Source: Salinivibrio sp. ES.052 (GTDB lineage: Bacteria; Pseudomonadota; Gammaproteobacteria; Enterobacterales; Vibrionaceae). From it: a DNA stretch of 64,000 bases. This document shows positions 28,575 to 37,696 of this stretch, in pieces. Each line of letters begins with the position of its first letter. Positions within the stretch are counted from its first letter, which is position 1. The position numbers and the translations under genes are program-made. The notes beneath the pieces are model-generated. The model did no database searches, was not told where the DNA came from, and saw nothing but the letters and a program-made list of their open reading frames with translations. The DNA lies in NCBI RefSeq assembly GCF_900141775.1, contig NZ_FSRI01000003.1, positions 614,121-678,120 on the forward strand, given 5' to 3'.

Positions 28575-29486
28575 ATGCTGTCGTTTGAAGCCTTACAAGT
28601 TCTTGATGCGATTGAGCGAAAAGGGAGTTTTGCCGCTGCCGCTGAATCACTGAACCGTGCTCCTTCATCATTAAGCTATCAAGTACAAAAGCTTGAAGAC
28701 GAACTCGGGCTTGTCATTTTTGATCGCTCTGGACACCGAGCCACATTTACGGATGCTGGACTCCTGTTGGTAGAACGAGGACGTATGCTATTAAAAGCGG
28801 CGGATGAAATGGTGGCCGATGCGGCTTCAGTCGCGCATGGTTGGGAGCTAGAAATCTGTCTTGCGTATGATGGGCTGTTTAAAAGTCATTTCTTTTTTCC
28901 TTTGATTGAGCGGTTAGCTAAAAAGAGTAACACTCGACTTAAGTTGTCAGAGCAAATTCTGGCAGGGTGTTGGGAAGCGCTCTCACAGGGGCGAGCTGAC
29001 GTGCTGATTGCACCGATCCCCGAGACGGTCCCTCAAGGGATAAAAGTACAGCCATTAGGTGAAATGAGTGCGTATTGGGTGGCTATTCCCGATCACCCTA
29101 TTCACCAAGAATCGCGTCCCGTTGAGCCGGATGTGCGTTCCAAGTATCGAGGGGTGGCAGTTGCAGATACTGCACGAGGGATGCAGCCAAAAACGTATAA
29201 CGTACTTGAAGACCAACCACGCCTGACCGTCAGCTCAATGAACGATAAGTATACGGCGATTTTGAATGGGCAGGGGATTGGAACCTTGCCTTGGTTTTGG
29301 GTGCAAGACGATCTCAATGCTGGTCGTTTAAAACGCCTAAAAGGAGGAGAGCCGTTTCAGTTGCAATTTGGTCTGGCGTGGAAGCGAAATCGAATGGGTA
29401 ATGCCAAATCTTGGTTGATCAGGCAGTTGCCTAAATTACTTGAACCTTATATGCAAGCGGGTGATATTCCTCTTGATCGGACATAA
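28575..29486 (+). CDS. LysR family transcriptional regulator
   Basis: 303 residues. Winged helix at 5-64 (LQVLDAIERKGSFAAAAESLNRAPSSLSYQVQKLEDELGLVIFDR), then the two-lobed substrate-binding domain. It stands between the divergent ybjD and the convergent acetyltransferase gene, so its target is not obvious from neighbours. ATG start at 28575. The effector ligand is unknown. Confidence 0.9.
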   Translation: MLSFEALQVLDAIERKGSFAAAAESLNRAPSSLSYQVQKLEDELGLVIFDRSGHRATFTDAGLLLVERGRMLLKAADEMVADAASVAHGWELEICLAYDGLFKSHFFFPLIERLAKKSNTRLKLSEQILAGCWEALSQGRADVLIAPIPETVPQGIKVQPLGEMSAYWVAIPDHPIHQESRPVEPDVRSKYRGVAVADTARGMQPKTYNVLEDQPRLTVSSMNDKYTAILNGQGIGTLPWFWVQDDLNAGRLKRLKGGEPFQLQFGLAWKRNRMGNAKSWLIRQLPKLLEPYMQAGDIPLDRT

Positions 29487-29510
29487 TCGCGACTCATGGG
29501 GCTGATCTCG

Positions 29511-32192
29511 TTACAGAGAGAGTTGCATGTCGACAACACCATCAGCCATTTGTACATCAATGCTAAAGCCACATTTTTGTGCAAGTCCGATCATGCCGCG
29601 GTTCGTTGGCATTGTCATGCCGGTAATGCGTGATAACCCAGCTTGCCGGCCGTATCGTATAATGGTTTCCATCAATATGCTGCCCAACCCAACCCCTTTC
29701 AAATCAGAGCGGACCAAGACGGCAAATTCCGCTTCTGTATTTTGTGGGTCGGCCAATAAACGTACGACCCCCCATATTTCTTCCCTCCCAGAAGGGAGTT
29801 GATAAGTGGCGACTAATGCCATTTCGCGGTCATAATCTATTTGGGTCAAATTGGCTAGAGCCTCGTGATTTAGCTCTCCCACATCAGAAAAAAAACGGCG
29901 GTATAAATCTTCTTCAGAGACTTTTTCTACAAATGCCTTATGGGTAGGCTCATCTTCAGGCAGGATGGGACGAAGTTGTATCGTTTGTCCGTTTTTAAGC
30001 GTAATGGATTGTTCCAACTCTTTTGGGTAGGGTCGGATAGCTAAGCGCTGTTGCTGACTGCCGGCATAATCTCTTAGCCGTAGTGAAGCATCCAGAATGG
30101 TGAGTTCGTTGCCAGAAACCAGTAAAGGATGGATATCGAGCTCGTTGACTTCAGGACAATCAATGATCATTTGTGACAATGTCACTAAAAAGCGGCATAG
30201 GCTGGGAATATCAATAGAGACAGGAAACCCACGTTGTTTGATCTTACCGCTTTTAATCGCCCCGATCACGAGATACCGGGCTAAGGCCATGTTTAAAGGG
30301 GGAATGGCCACTGCAGCGTCTTTCGTGACATCCCAATCCGAACCGCCTTCACCGAGTAAAATAATGGTACCAAATACCGGATCGTTACTGATGGTCACCC
30401 GCAGCTCCTGCGCGCCCGCTCGTGGCGCCATTGACTGAATTAATAGCCCTTGGATGTGCGCATCGGGAAAAGTGACAGACACGCGATCAAGAATAGCTTG
30501 TGCCGCATTCGCGACTTCAGCGCCGGTGCGTAAGTTCAACATCACGCCTTGTACATCTGATTTATGGCGGATATCAGGTGAGCGTAGTTTGACGGCAACA
30601 GGGTAACCGACCTGCTCGGCAATTTGAGCGGCTTCAACAGCATCGGTTGCCAACCAAGTGGACATCACCTGCATGCCATAGGCCTCTAATAATGGGCGCA
30701 CTTCATGGGTAGTCAAGGTGAGGTGCTCGATATCCTCGGCCTGGTCGATGAATGCGCGTGCAGCGGGTAAATCATAGTCCAGGAGTCCCGTAGAGGTTGG
30801 GGTCTCCATGAGTTGTTTTTGGTTACGTCGATACTCCACAAGGTGCATGTATGCTATCACGGCGCTTTCAGGAGTACGGTAGGTTGGGAAACCTGCATGG
30901 GTGAATGCAAGTCGAGCAACGGTGGCATCGTCTCCTTCACCTTGCCAATTCGTCAAAATATTAAAACGACGCGCACGGGGACTTTCTTTTAGTGAGTGGA
31001 TAATTGCTTTTGCGGTGGCGAGCCCTGGTGCTGTGACAGAGGGGGAATGCATGATAAGAACCGCATCGGCATCATCACTGTTTAAAATAATATCAATAAC
31101 TGATTGATAACGCACAGTGTCAGCATCACCGACAATGTCGATCGGATTGGTCTGCGACCAGCTCGCTGGTAACACTTGATTTAATGCGTTGAGCGTCGAT
31201 TCGCTCAGCGTGGCTAATTTACCGCCGGCATCCATGAGCGTATCAACGGCCATCACTGCAGGTCCTCCGCCGTTAGTAATGATGGCGAGGCGCTCTCCCC
31301 GTAAAGGAACCGAGTGTGAAAGCGTCTCGACTGCAGCAAATAGCTCGTGCGTATTGTTGACGCGCAGCATCCCTGAACGACGGATTGCCGCATCATACGC
31401 CGCATCTAATCCTGTACTGGTATGGCTAAGCTGTTCAAGCGCCACAGACCCACCCCGAGTACGACCACTTTTTAACACCAGAATGCGGCGATTACGCGCG
31501 GCAGCACGGGCAGCGGAGATAAAACGACGCGCATCTCTGATTGAATCGATATAAAGCAAAATCGCATCGGTTTTACTATCTCGGCACAAAAAGTCGAGTA
31601 ACTCAGGAAAATCGATGTCACAGGCTTCACCTAATGAAATAAAGGTAGAAAATCCAATGCGCTTGTTGCGCGCCCAATCCAGAATTGTGGTGCAGACGGC
31701 TGCCGACTGAGAAACAAAAGCAATATTTCCCTTATTGGCAGGGACAGGAGCAAATGACGCGTTAAGGTTTATCCACGGTAGAATCATGCCCAAACTATTG
31801 GGGCCGAGTACACGCATGGTGTATTGTTCAGCAATACGTTGCATGAGGGCATAATGGCTTTCCCCGTCAGGGGTGACTTGACCTCGCATTCCTGCCGCTA
31901 AGACGATGACCAGCTTGACGCCTCTTTCCCCGAGCTGTTTGATAAGCTCAGGATTAATATCTCCCCGGGTACACAGAATGGCTAAATCGGGGACAAGTGG
32001 AAGATCGGCAATGGTTTGATAGGCCAAGATGCCAGCCACTGCCTGATACTTTGGTGTAACGGGCATGATCGGCCCTTGAAATCCACCAGATTGTAAATTG
32101 CGTGTGACGACGTATCCGGCACGACCACTCCGATCTGAGGCGCCAATCACAGCGATAGATTTAGGCTTTAGGAGTTGATCGATACCGGCCAT
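29511..32192 (-). CDS. PatZ/YfiQ-like protein acetyltransferase (ADP-forming acyl-CoA synthetase fused to GNAT)
   Basis: 893 residues. The CoA-binding domain starts IDQLLKPKSIAVIGASDRSGRAGYVV, followed by succinyl-CoA-ligase-like and ATP-grasp domains (VAVKLRSPDIRHKSDVQGV). A C-terminal GNAT domain (residues about 740-893, LRPILPEDEPTHKAFVEKVS; acetyl-CoA loop DLKGVGLGS) ends the protein. E. coli PatZ (YfiQ/Pka) acetylates lysines, for example in acetyl-CoA synthetase; the synthetase half regulates it and is catalytically inert. The order and length match PatZ. The second in-frame ATG (32192) is used because GGAGAAAGCT directly precedes it. Confidence 0.88.
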   Translation of the reverse strand: MAGIDQLLKPKSIAVIGASDRSGRAGYVVTRNLQSGGFQGPIMPVTPKYQAVAGILAYQTIADLPLVPDLAILCTRGDINPELIKQLGERGVKLVIVLAAGMRGQVTPDGESHYALMQRIAEQYTMRVLGPNSLGMILPWINLNASFAPVPANKGNIAFVSQSAAVCTTILDWARNKRIGFSTFISLGEACDIDFPELLDFLCRDSKTDAILLYIDSIRDARRFISAARAAARNRRILVLKSGRTRGGSVALEQLSHTSTGLDAAYDAAIRRSGMLRVNNTHELFAAVETLSHSVPLRGERLAIITNGGGPAVMAVDTLMDAGGKLATLSESTLNALNQVLPASWSQTNPIDIVGDADTVRYQSVIDIILNSDDADAVLIMHSPSVTAPGLATAKAIIHSLKESPRARRFNILTNWQGEGDDATVARLAFTHAGFPTYRTPESAVIAYMHLVEYRRNQKQLMETPTSTGLLDYDLPAARAFIDQAEDIEHLTLTTHEVRPLLEAYGMQVMSTWLATDAVEAAQIAEQVGYPVAVKLRSPDIRHKSDVQGVMLNLRTGAEVANAAQAILDRVSVTFPDAHIQGLLIQSMAPRAGAQELRVTISNDPVFGTIILLGEGGSDWDVTKDAAVAIPPLNMALARYLVIGAIKSGKIKQRGFPVSIDIPSLCRFLVTLSQMIIDCPEVNELDIHPLLVSGNELTILDASLRLRDYAGSQQQRLAIRPYPKELEQSITLKNGQTIQLRPILPEDEPTHKAFVEKVSEEDLYRRFFSDVGELNHEALANLTQIDYDREMALVATYQLPSGREEIWGVVRLLADPQNTEAEFAVLVRSDLKGVGLGSILMETIIRYGRQAGLSRITGMTMPTNRGMIGLAQKCGFSIDVQMADGVVDMQLSL

Positions 32193-32478
32193 AGCTTTCT
32201 CCATTAGGACAATCGCCCAAAATCATGCATATGGGCGAACAAATTGATAAAACGCTACAGCCAGTCTATCGGTTCATGCCTGAATTCAACGGTTTTTTTT
32301 AACGCAATGTGATCTGGACAGAGCAGAAATTTGAGGCTGAGATACACTGAAAAACGTCGTCTTGCGCAACTATCTGTGAGCTGTAGCCGGAAACCTCGCG
32401 TAAGAGACTAACTTTTGGTTGAATGGCTTAGGGGTCGGGGGCACAATGAAGCAAACTTGGATAACTGACAGAATCACA

Positions 32479-32973
32479 ATGAAAAAATTGGGCTTACTGG
32501 CCATCGCTATGCTACTAACAGGGTGCAGCGGCGGTGGCGTTACCACCGAAATCTATAGTCAGACCATTGAGTCAACGGATACGCGTAACACCGCGCAAAC
32601 CGCTGACCCTCAGCCAATGGCAACAGCCAAATCGGTGCCTCAAACCAAACCGAAACCGGCCCCGAAAAAGCAAACCGTCAAACCGTCTAGCCAAGGTCCA
32701 GGTTATACGATCCAAGTCGTGGCTCTCAGTCATGACCGAGGTTTCAGCGATTACGCTAAGCGCCTTCCAAGTAACCAACCGCTTTGGAGTAACAAGAAAA
32801 TGGTAGATGGTTTACCTTGGTACACTTTGTTGTATGGTGAATACGCATCACGCGATGCTGCGAAACGTGCAATAAAGGCGCTGCCACAAACGATTCGTCA
32901 GTATGGTCCTTTTGTGCGCGATATTGCGGATATCAAACGCTCATCAACACCTGAGATGGTTCGCGTTAACTAG
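32479..32973 (+). CDS. SPOR-domain lipoprotein
   Basis: A lipoprotein signal (MKKLGLLAIAMLLTGCSG; lipobox LLTGC) is followed by a Pro/Lys/Thr/Gln-rich linker. A C-terminal SPOR domain (residues about 75-165: GYTIQVVALSHDRGFSDYAKRL, LPWYTLLYGEYASRDAAKRAIKALP) binds denuded peptidoglycan at division sites. A start at 32446 (ATG after GGGGG) would add 11 residues; 32479 gives the standard signal length. It is a single gene ended by the hairpin at 32999. An inverted repeat CGCCCA/TGGGCG (32213-32236) lies in the gap upstream. Confidence 0.85.
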   Translation: MKKLGLLAIAMLLTGCSGGGVTTEIYSQTIESTDTRNTAQTADPQPMATAKSVPQTKPKPAPKKQTVKPSSQGPGYTIQVVALSHDRGFSDYAKRLPSNQPLWSNKKMVDGLPWYTLLYGEYASRDAAKRAIKALPQTIRQYGPFVRDIADIKRSSTPEMVRVN

Positions 32974-32998
32974 TAACGCCGTGCCATTACAGTGAGAG

Positions 32999-33024
32999 AA
33001 GCTGGCTCATGCCAGCTTTTTTGT
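32999..33024 (+). terminator. Terminator after the SPOR lipoprotein gene
   Basis: AAGCTGGC (32999-33006) pairs with GCCAGCTT (33011-33018), loop TCAT, then a T run. Confidence 0.88.
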
Positions 33025-33206
33025 TGATAATCGGTTGTACTCGATGGGAAATGTGCGAGCATCCACACGGATGATCTGTACAAACACACAGCAAACAGAT
33101 ATCAAAACACGAACAAATGGGCGTGAGTGGGTGAAAGGTGATGCACATTTGTCTACTATGGCGACAGTGTCCTGGCAACGTGCTCGTGCACGTGATGAGA
33201 GAGTAA

Positions 33207-34211
33207 ATGACAAAACTAAACCTACTTTTGCTATGCGGTGGCGGTGGTGCGGAGCACGATATCTCCCTCGTCTCTGCTCAATATATCGAGTCACAACTGG
33301 CGAAATTACCACGTGTTAAGGTTCATAAAGTTGAAATAACGCCAAATGGCTGGCATCTCGATGATGGGATGCGTTGTCATCTTGATACCGACGGTATGCT
33401 GTGCAGCAAGGTTGAGCATACGCCGATCCATTATGTTGTCCCTTGTTTCCATGGCTTTCCGGGGGAAACAGGCGATATTCAGTCGTTACTTGAAGTTACG
33501 GGGTTGCCTTACTTAGGCTGTGGACCGGAAGGTAGCCAGATATGCTTTAATAAAATCACCTCAAAACTGTGGTTTGATGCGCTAGGTATACCTAACACTC
33601 CTTATGTGTTTATGACTGACCAAGGTCAACAGAACCAAGCGAAAGCAGCCGTGTTTTTTGCCGAGCATCAGGCCGTATTTGTGAAAGCGGCCAGTCAAGG
33701 CTCTAGCGTTGGGTGTTACCGCGTCACTGATTCGGAGCAGCTTCACGCTCGGATAGCGGATGCATTCACGTTTTCGGACCAGGTCTTGATTGAAAAGGCC
33801 ATTAAACCGCGTGAATTGGAAGTGGCTGCATTTCAGATAAGCGATGAAATCATTGTGACACGACCCGGTGAAATAAGCTGCCCTGAAGGCTCTTTTTATA
33901 CGTTTGAAGAGAAGTACAGCGATGACAGTCATAGCAATACACACATTGAAGCGCTCGATCTTTCTGAAGAACAAGTGACAACAATTCGTGCCTACGCCCA
34001 TCAGGCGTTTAAGCAACTTCGGTTAAAAGATATGGCTCGGATTGATTTCTTTCTAACCCAAGACAACGAGATCCTGGTTAATGAAATCAATACCTTCCCG
34101 GGAATGACCCCCATTTCTATGTTTCCTAAACTCGTCGAGCATCATGGTTTAGCCTTCCACGAATATCTAGCATCGTGTATTACGCACGCGACGGGACGAC
34201 GCGTAAACTGA
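33207..34211 (+). CDS. ddl: D-alanine--D-alanine ligase
   Basis: ATP-grasp enzyme that joins two D-Ala for peptidoglycan synthesis. 334 residues with LLLCGGGGAEHDISLVSAQYIES, FHGFPGETGDIQSLLEVTGLPYLGCGPEGSQICFNKITSK, KAASQGSSVGCYRV and EINTFPGMTPISMFP (metal and D-Ala residues). The length is slightly above the usual DdlA/DdlB size. It is not in a division cluster, so it is probably a DdlA-type or accessory copy. The stop abuts the stop of the tyrosine recombinase gene on the other strand with no gap. Confidence 0.93.
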   Translation: MTKLNLLLLCGGGGAEHDISLVSAQYIESQLAKLPRVKVHKVEITPNGWHLDDGMRCHLDTDGMLCSKVEHTPIHYVVPCFHGFPGETGDIQSLLEVTGLPYLGCGPEGSQICFNKITSKLWFDALGIPNTPYVFMTDQGQQNQAKAAVFFAEHQAVFVKAASQGSSVGCYRVTDSEQLHARIADAFTFSDQVLIEKAIKPRELEVAAFQISDEIIVTRPGEISCPEGSFYTFEEKYSDDSHSNTHIEALDLSEEQVTTIRAYAHQAFKQLRLKDMARIDFFLTQDNEILVNEINTFPGMTPISMFPKLVEHHGLAFHEYLASCITHATGRRVN

Positions 34212-35165
34212 TTACTCGGCTAGTTTTTTATGTCGGTAGCGCGCTTTTGCTTGCTCACTCGCAACGGTGTTACCGACATATTGTGCTGGCATGGCAGGGC
34301 TCTTCCACCGACCTAAGTGTTGGATTTGTTTAATCGTCATGCCTTTATTTGCTAGCGCTCGAGTTGCGCCTACTCGGGGTGATTGCCCCGAAAAAGTGAC
34401 TGATTCTCCAAGCATTGAACTCGCTCGTCGGAAAATCCGATAAATCGATGAAGGGTCAAGCGGCGCTTCACCCAAGTGGTTATGCTTGTTGATTCGACGA
34501 AGTAGGGGACCTTGATGGATCCCCGTTTTGTCTAACCAGTCCATCAACAGCCTAGCGACGGATTCAGACAAAGGTACGCGTTGATCGCCCACCAGAATAA
34601 ATGCTTGTTCCTTGTTGGTGATCAAGTCATCCACCGATAGTGCGGCGAGCTCACTTCGTTTTAATAATCCTTCGTACGAGAGAGACCAAACTAAACGGTC
34701 GCGAATATCTTTTAAACGCTTAGAGGGAGCAAGCTGCTGATTTAACGCCGCTAAGTGATGAGATTGAAAGGGCGTGGCCTCTCGACTTTCTGGCAACTTC
34801 GCTTGTAGTAGGCGCGCCATCGCGTATTTCACTTCCCGATGTTTACTGGGGTCTTTGAATCGATGAAGTTTGTGGACCAAACCAACGGTAATAATCATCC
34901 TACGTACGGCTGAAATTTTACGTCGATTAGCCGTTATTTCAGCAAAACGGCGTAGTGTGGTGACAGCACAAGGCAGTGACGTAACATTTTGTTCCTGGCA
35001 AAAGGCCACAAACACATGCCAGTCATTACGGTAGCTAAGTAACGTATTCTGACTATACATTCCTTGGGTGATAAAAGCCCACTGTTCAATACTCAGGTGT
35101 CCAGTATTAAACGTGGACTGGCTGGTCTGAATATATTCCTGTTCAAGGGGTAATACCTTCTTCAT
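34212..35165 (-). CDS. Tyrosine recombinase-like protein with altered catalytic residues
   Basis: 317 residues: a SAM-like N-terminal domain (NTLLSYRNDWHVFVAFCQE) and a Cre-type catalytic domain. The box I segment reads GLLKRSELAAL, where relatives have GLLRRSEL, so the Arg appears replaced by Lys. The box II segment reads SGQSPRVGATRAL, where relatives have GHSxRVG, so the His is Gln. The second Arg, the GRWKSPAMPAQY Trp and the Tyr are kept. It may be slow or inactive as a recombinase, acting as a DNA-binding protein. It converges on ddl and no attachment sites were seen next to it. The alignment was by eye. Confidence 0.75.
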   Translation of the reverse strand: MKKVLPLEQEYIQTSQSTFNTGHLSIEQWAFITQGMYSQNTLLSYRNDWHVFVAFCQEQNVTSLPCAVTTLRRFAEITANRRKISAVRRMIITVGLVHKLHRFKDPSKHREVKYAMARLLQAKLPESREATPFQSHHLAALNQQLAPSKRLKDIRDRLVWSLSYEGLLKRSELAALSVDDLITNKEQAFILVGDQRVPLSESVARLLMDWLDKTGIHQGPLLRRINKHNHLGEAPLDPSSIYRIFRRASSMLGESVTFSGQSPRVGATRALANKGMTIKQIQHLGRWKSPAMPAQYVGNTVASEQAKARYRHKKLAE

Positions 35166-35372
35166 AACGCACTATAACTTTTTAAATATAAAGATAGTGT
35201 AACAGCAAATACGAGTAAATATTTGAAATATGTCTCAGTTTATCTATCCGCTAGTCCTCCAATACATAGGAACGGTGCAATCACTCGAAATAAGCGTGAT
35301 AATAGTCTAAAAATGAATAAAGCTCGTATCCACTGGAGTACGACGCATTGAGCGATTAGCCGGAGGAAGATC

Positions 35373-35735
35373 ATGATCCGACGCCTGTTTCATCGTGGGT
35401 ACACGATCGAAAAGTCCGAGGGTGGCGGCGAAACCACTGAGGTTTATCGTGCTAGGCTCGGGGGAAAAGTAATTTGCGGCACGTTGCACGGTGTAAAAAA
35501 GTCGATTGAATGGTGGGCTGATACTAGCATACTGGTCGATCCTGCTGACTTTGATGATGATGAAGCATCTACCACGCGCCAAGTCGAGGAATATAAAGGT
35601 TTTCATCTCATGAACGATGACCCCGACAAAGACGATAAAGGATGGTATATGATCGTCCGAGGCAACTTAATGAAAGGAACGCTCTCAGGGTTAAAGCGCT
35701 TCATTGATAAGAATGCCGAACAGCTACGAGCATAA
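35373..35735 (+). CDS. DUF3319-like protein
   Basis: 120 residues with two related halves: YRARLGGKVICGTLHGVKKSIEWWAD and YMIVRGNLMKGTLSGLKRFIDKNA both resemble a G-T-L-x-G-x-K-x-x-I motif. This is the DUF3319 pattern of Vibrionaceae as I recall it. Cytoplasmic, no signal peptide, function unknown. CGGAGGAAGATC precedes the ATG. Confidence 0.7.
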   Translation: MIRRLFHRGYTIEKSEGGGETTEVYRARLGGKVICGTLHGVKKSIEWWADTSILVDPADFDDDEASTTRQVEEYKGFHLMNDDPDKDDKGWYMIVRGNLMKGTLSGLKRFIDKNAEQLRA

Positions 35736-35779
35736 CGTACCTAATGACACAACACTCCGACTGCCAACAAGCAATCGCT

Positions 35780-35790
35780 TTTGGTATAAT
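35780..35790 (+). promoter_or_regulatory. Extended -10 promoter of yciH
   Basis: TTGGTATAAT: a perfect TATAAT (35785-35790) preceded by TGG, the extended -10 form. It is 30 bases upstream of the yciH start; no good -35 box is present. Confidence 0.6.
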
Positions 35791-35819
35791 CAGCATAAAT
35801 TCCTCAATCAAACAAAACC

Positions 35820-36143
35820 ATGTCTGACGAAAATCGTTTAGTTTACTCGACAGAGACTGGCAGAATTAAAGAAAAGTCTGAAAATCCTAGCCGCCCTAAA
35901 GGCGATGGTATCGTTCGCATCCAACGCCAAACAAAAGGGCGTAAAGGTAAAGGAGTTAGCCTCGTTACCGGTCTAGATCTCGATGATGCGGGGTTGAAAC
36001 TCATCGCTGCTGAACTCAAAAAAGTGTGTGGCTGCGGTGGCGCGGTAAAAGATGGGGTTATTGAGATCCAAGGGGATAAACGCGAGACCCTCAAAGCGCA
36101 TCTAGAAAAGAAAGGCCATACGGTGAAACTGGCGGGCGGCTAA
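35820..36143 (+). CDS. yciH: YciH, SUI1-family translation factor homologue
   Basis: 107 residues of the SUI1/eIF1 fold: VRIQRQTKGRKGKGVSLVTGL, LKLIAAELKKVCGCGGAVKDGVIEIQGDKRETLKAHLEKKGHTVKLAGG. YciH influences start-codon fidelity in E. coli. Monocistronic: own extended -10 promoter and strong terminator. Confidence 0.95.
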   Translation: MSDENRLVYSTETGRIKEKSENPSRPKGDGIVRIQRQTKGRKGKGVSLVTGLDLDDAGLKLIAAELKKVCGCGGAVKDGVIEIQGDKRETLKAHLEKKGHTVKLAGG

Positions 36144-36166
36144 GTTTTAAAACATCAGAATATAAG

Positions 36167-36194
36167 AAAAAAGGCAGCGTGGGCTGCCTTTTTT
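36167..36194. terminator. Bidirectional terminator between yciH and the TPR gene
   Basis: AAAAAAGGCAGC (36167-36178) pairs with GCTGCCTTTTTT (36183-36194). Confidence 0.92.
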
Positions 36195-36210
36195 GTGTTC
36201 AGTGCAGTTT

Positions 36211-37101
36211 TTAGACATGGCTTTCTGCGTCAATCAAGGCATCAAAACGCTCATGACCGTGCAAGGATTCAAAGTCTGCTTCTTCACGGGCGGCTTCGCG
36301 CAACGAGGCGCTTTCTGCAACCGCCAGCTCTAAGTCAGACACCGCCTGATCTTCAGCTCCTAATCTTGCATACGCGCACGCGCGTTGGAAGAGGGCATTG
36401 GCATTACGTTCATCCACTTCTAATACACGGTTACTGATGCTAAGCGCCCAGTGGTATTCGCCCATTTCCATCGCAGCATCCGCCTTATGGGTGAGTGCTT
36501 CAAGATCACCAGGACGGATTTTCAGGATCTCATTGTAAATTTCCATCCGCTGCTCAGGCGTCTGTGAGTGCTGAGCGCGCAGCCATAAGTTATGGATCTC
36601 GTTAATCCGCTCAATCTCTTTATTGTTTTCTGCAATAATGCGCGTTTTACGCTTCAAGTCCCGCTCTAAGGCTTGGAACTTGCGTTCATATTGCTCTGCA
36701 ATCTCTGACAGTTGTTGATCGGCCAACTCTTTGGTATTGGTTTTTATATCGCGCAAAGACTGCCAACCAACCAATGCAATCAATGAGGCCGCCCCGGCTA
36801 TCAAATAAAAGAAGTAGGTCACCGTCACGTTGGCATAGTTCAATGACTTATCCGCCACTTCTAACTCACGATCAGTGATTTCAGTAACCATTCGCTTTTC
36901 TAGCGCCTGGAAGTCGGTTCTTAAGTTTCGGATTTCATCCAAAACGTACCTTTCCATCAACGGCTTATCGTAAATGCTTTGCTCAGCATACGACGTCAGC
37001 TCTTTCGCCGCTTTGGTATGCTTAACATCGTTTTCATCTTCAGCAATAGCACTGAAGCTTGCCAACGCCACGAGCAAACAAGCCCAAATGTGCGCTTTCA
37101 T
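36211..37101 (-). CDS. Membrane-anchored coiled-coil/TPR protein
   Basis: 296 residues. A signal peptide (IWACLLVALASFSAIAED) is followed by a periplasmic helix region, a TM segment (VTYFFYLIAGAASLIALVGW) and a coiled coil (LSEIAEQYERKFQALERDLKRKTRIIAENNKEIERI). The C-terminal TPR repeats (PEQRMEIYNEILKIRPGDLEALTHKADAAMEMGEYHWALSISNRVLEVDERN) run to residue 290. ATG 37101 with AAGGAT is chosen over the longer frame. TPR proteins scaffold complexes; partners are unknown. Confidence 0.8.
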   Translation of the reverse strand: MKAHIWACLLVALASFSAIAEDENDVKHTKAAKELTSYAEQSIYDKPLMERYVLDEIRNLRTDFQALEKRMVTEITDRELEVADKSLNYANVTVTYFFYLIAGAASLIALVGWQSLRDIKTNTKELADQQLSEIAEQYERKFQALERDLKRKTRIIAENNKEIERINEIHNLWLRAQHSQTPEQRMEIYNEILKIRPGDLEALTHKADAAMEMGEYHWALSISNRVLEVDERNANALFQRACAYARLGAEDQAVSDLELAVAESASLREAAREEADFESLHGHERFDALIDAESHV

Positions 37102-37264
37102 GGTTATCCTTATGTAACGAATGAGTTTAAAACTAGCGAGACTGTAGCAAACCTTCTGCATACTAAAAAGGTTAACGAATGGAATTCGCGCATAAGATGA
37201 CACTTCACAATCCGTCGCCCTACACGTGCCATGATTGATACGCTAAGCAAAGCGCATACTCGCC

Positions 37265-37293
37265 TTGACAATAACCATACTGACAATCATATT
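37265..37293 (+). promoter_or_regulatory. Promoter of the RES-Xre toxin-antitoxin operon
   Basis: Consensus TTGACA (37265-37270), 17-base spacer and CATATT (37288-37293). The antitoxin start lies downstream, which argues against the TTG of this -35 box being a start codon. Confidence 0.55.
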
Positions 37294-37333
37294 GGATGTA
37301 TATAAGTCAAATATTGCTGACATGGTGAGCGAA

Positions 37334-37696
37334 ATGAACCAATCCATTTTAGATGCAGTCATGAACGCAGAGGGTATCGTCGAACCAAGCAAAATGGCCG
37401 CGTTCTTCCATACCAATTTGAAAGAAATCGCGTCTTTGTCTGGATTACCTTATTCCACGTTAAGCCGCACAGAGCGATACTCAACGATCAAGGCACAGCA
37501 ACAACTGCGTAACTGCACAGAAGTGATCAACCGAATCCTTCCGTGGACGGGAAATGAATTTCATGCCTACGCATGGTATCGGAGCGAAGGGCTACCAGAG
37601 TTTGGCGGATTAACCGCAGAGCAACTGGTTAAACACGATCGAATGGACGCGCTGAGAGCCTACCTTAACCATACGAGCGAAGGCGGTTATGCGTAA
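37334..37696 (+). CDS. Xre/MbcA/ParS-like antitoxin (DUF2384)
   Basis: About 120 residues. The N-terminal Xre-like helix-turn-helix is VEPSKMAAFFHTNLKEIASLSGLPYSTLSR. The C-terminal DUF2384 antitoxin region has VINRILPWTGNEFHAYAWYRSEGLPEFGGLTAEQLVKHDRMDALRAYLNH, the conserved partner-binding part. Start at ATG 37334 (GGTGAGCGAA before it); 37322 is an alternative. It overlaps the RES toxin gene by eight bases. Such antitoxins neutralise the toxin and repress the shared promoter. Confidence 0.88.
   Translation: MNQSILDAVMNAEGIVEPSKMAAFFHTNLKEIASLSGLPYSTLSRTERYSTIKAQQQLRNCTEVINRILPWTGNEFHAYAWYRSEGLPEFGGLTAEQLVKHDRMDALRAYLNHTSEGGYA

Noticed and set aside
37265..37333. Antitoxin start at TTG 37265
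   Set aside because: The TTG is part of a consensus TTGACA -35 box, and a ribosome site supports ATG 37334 downstream.
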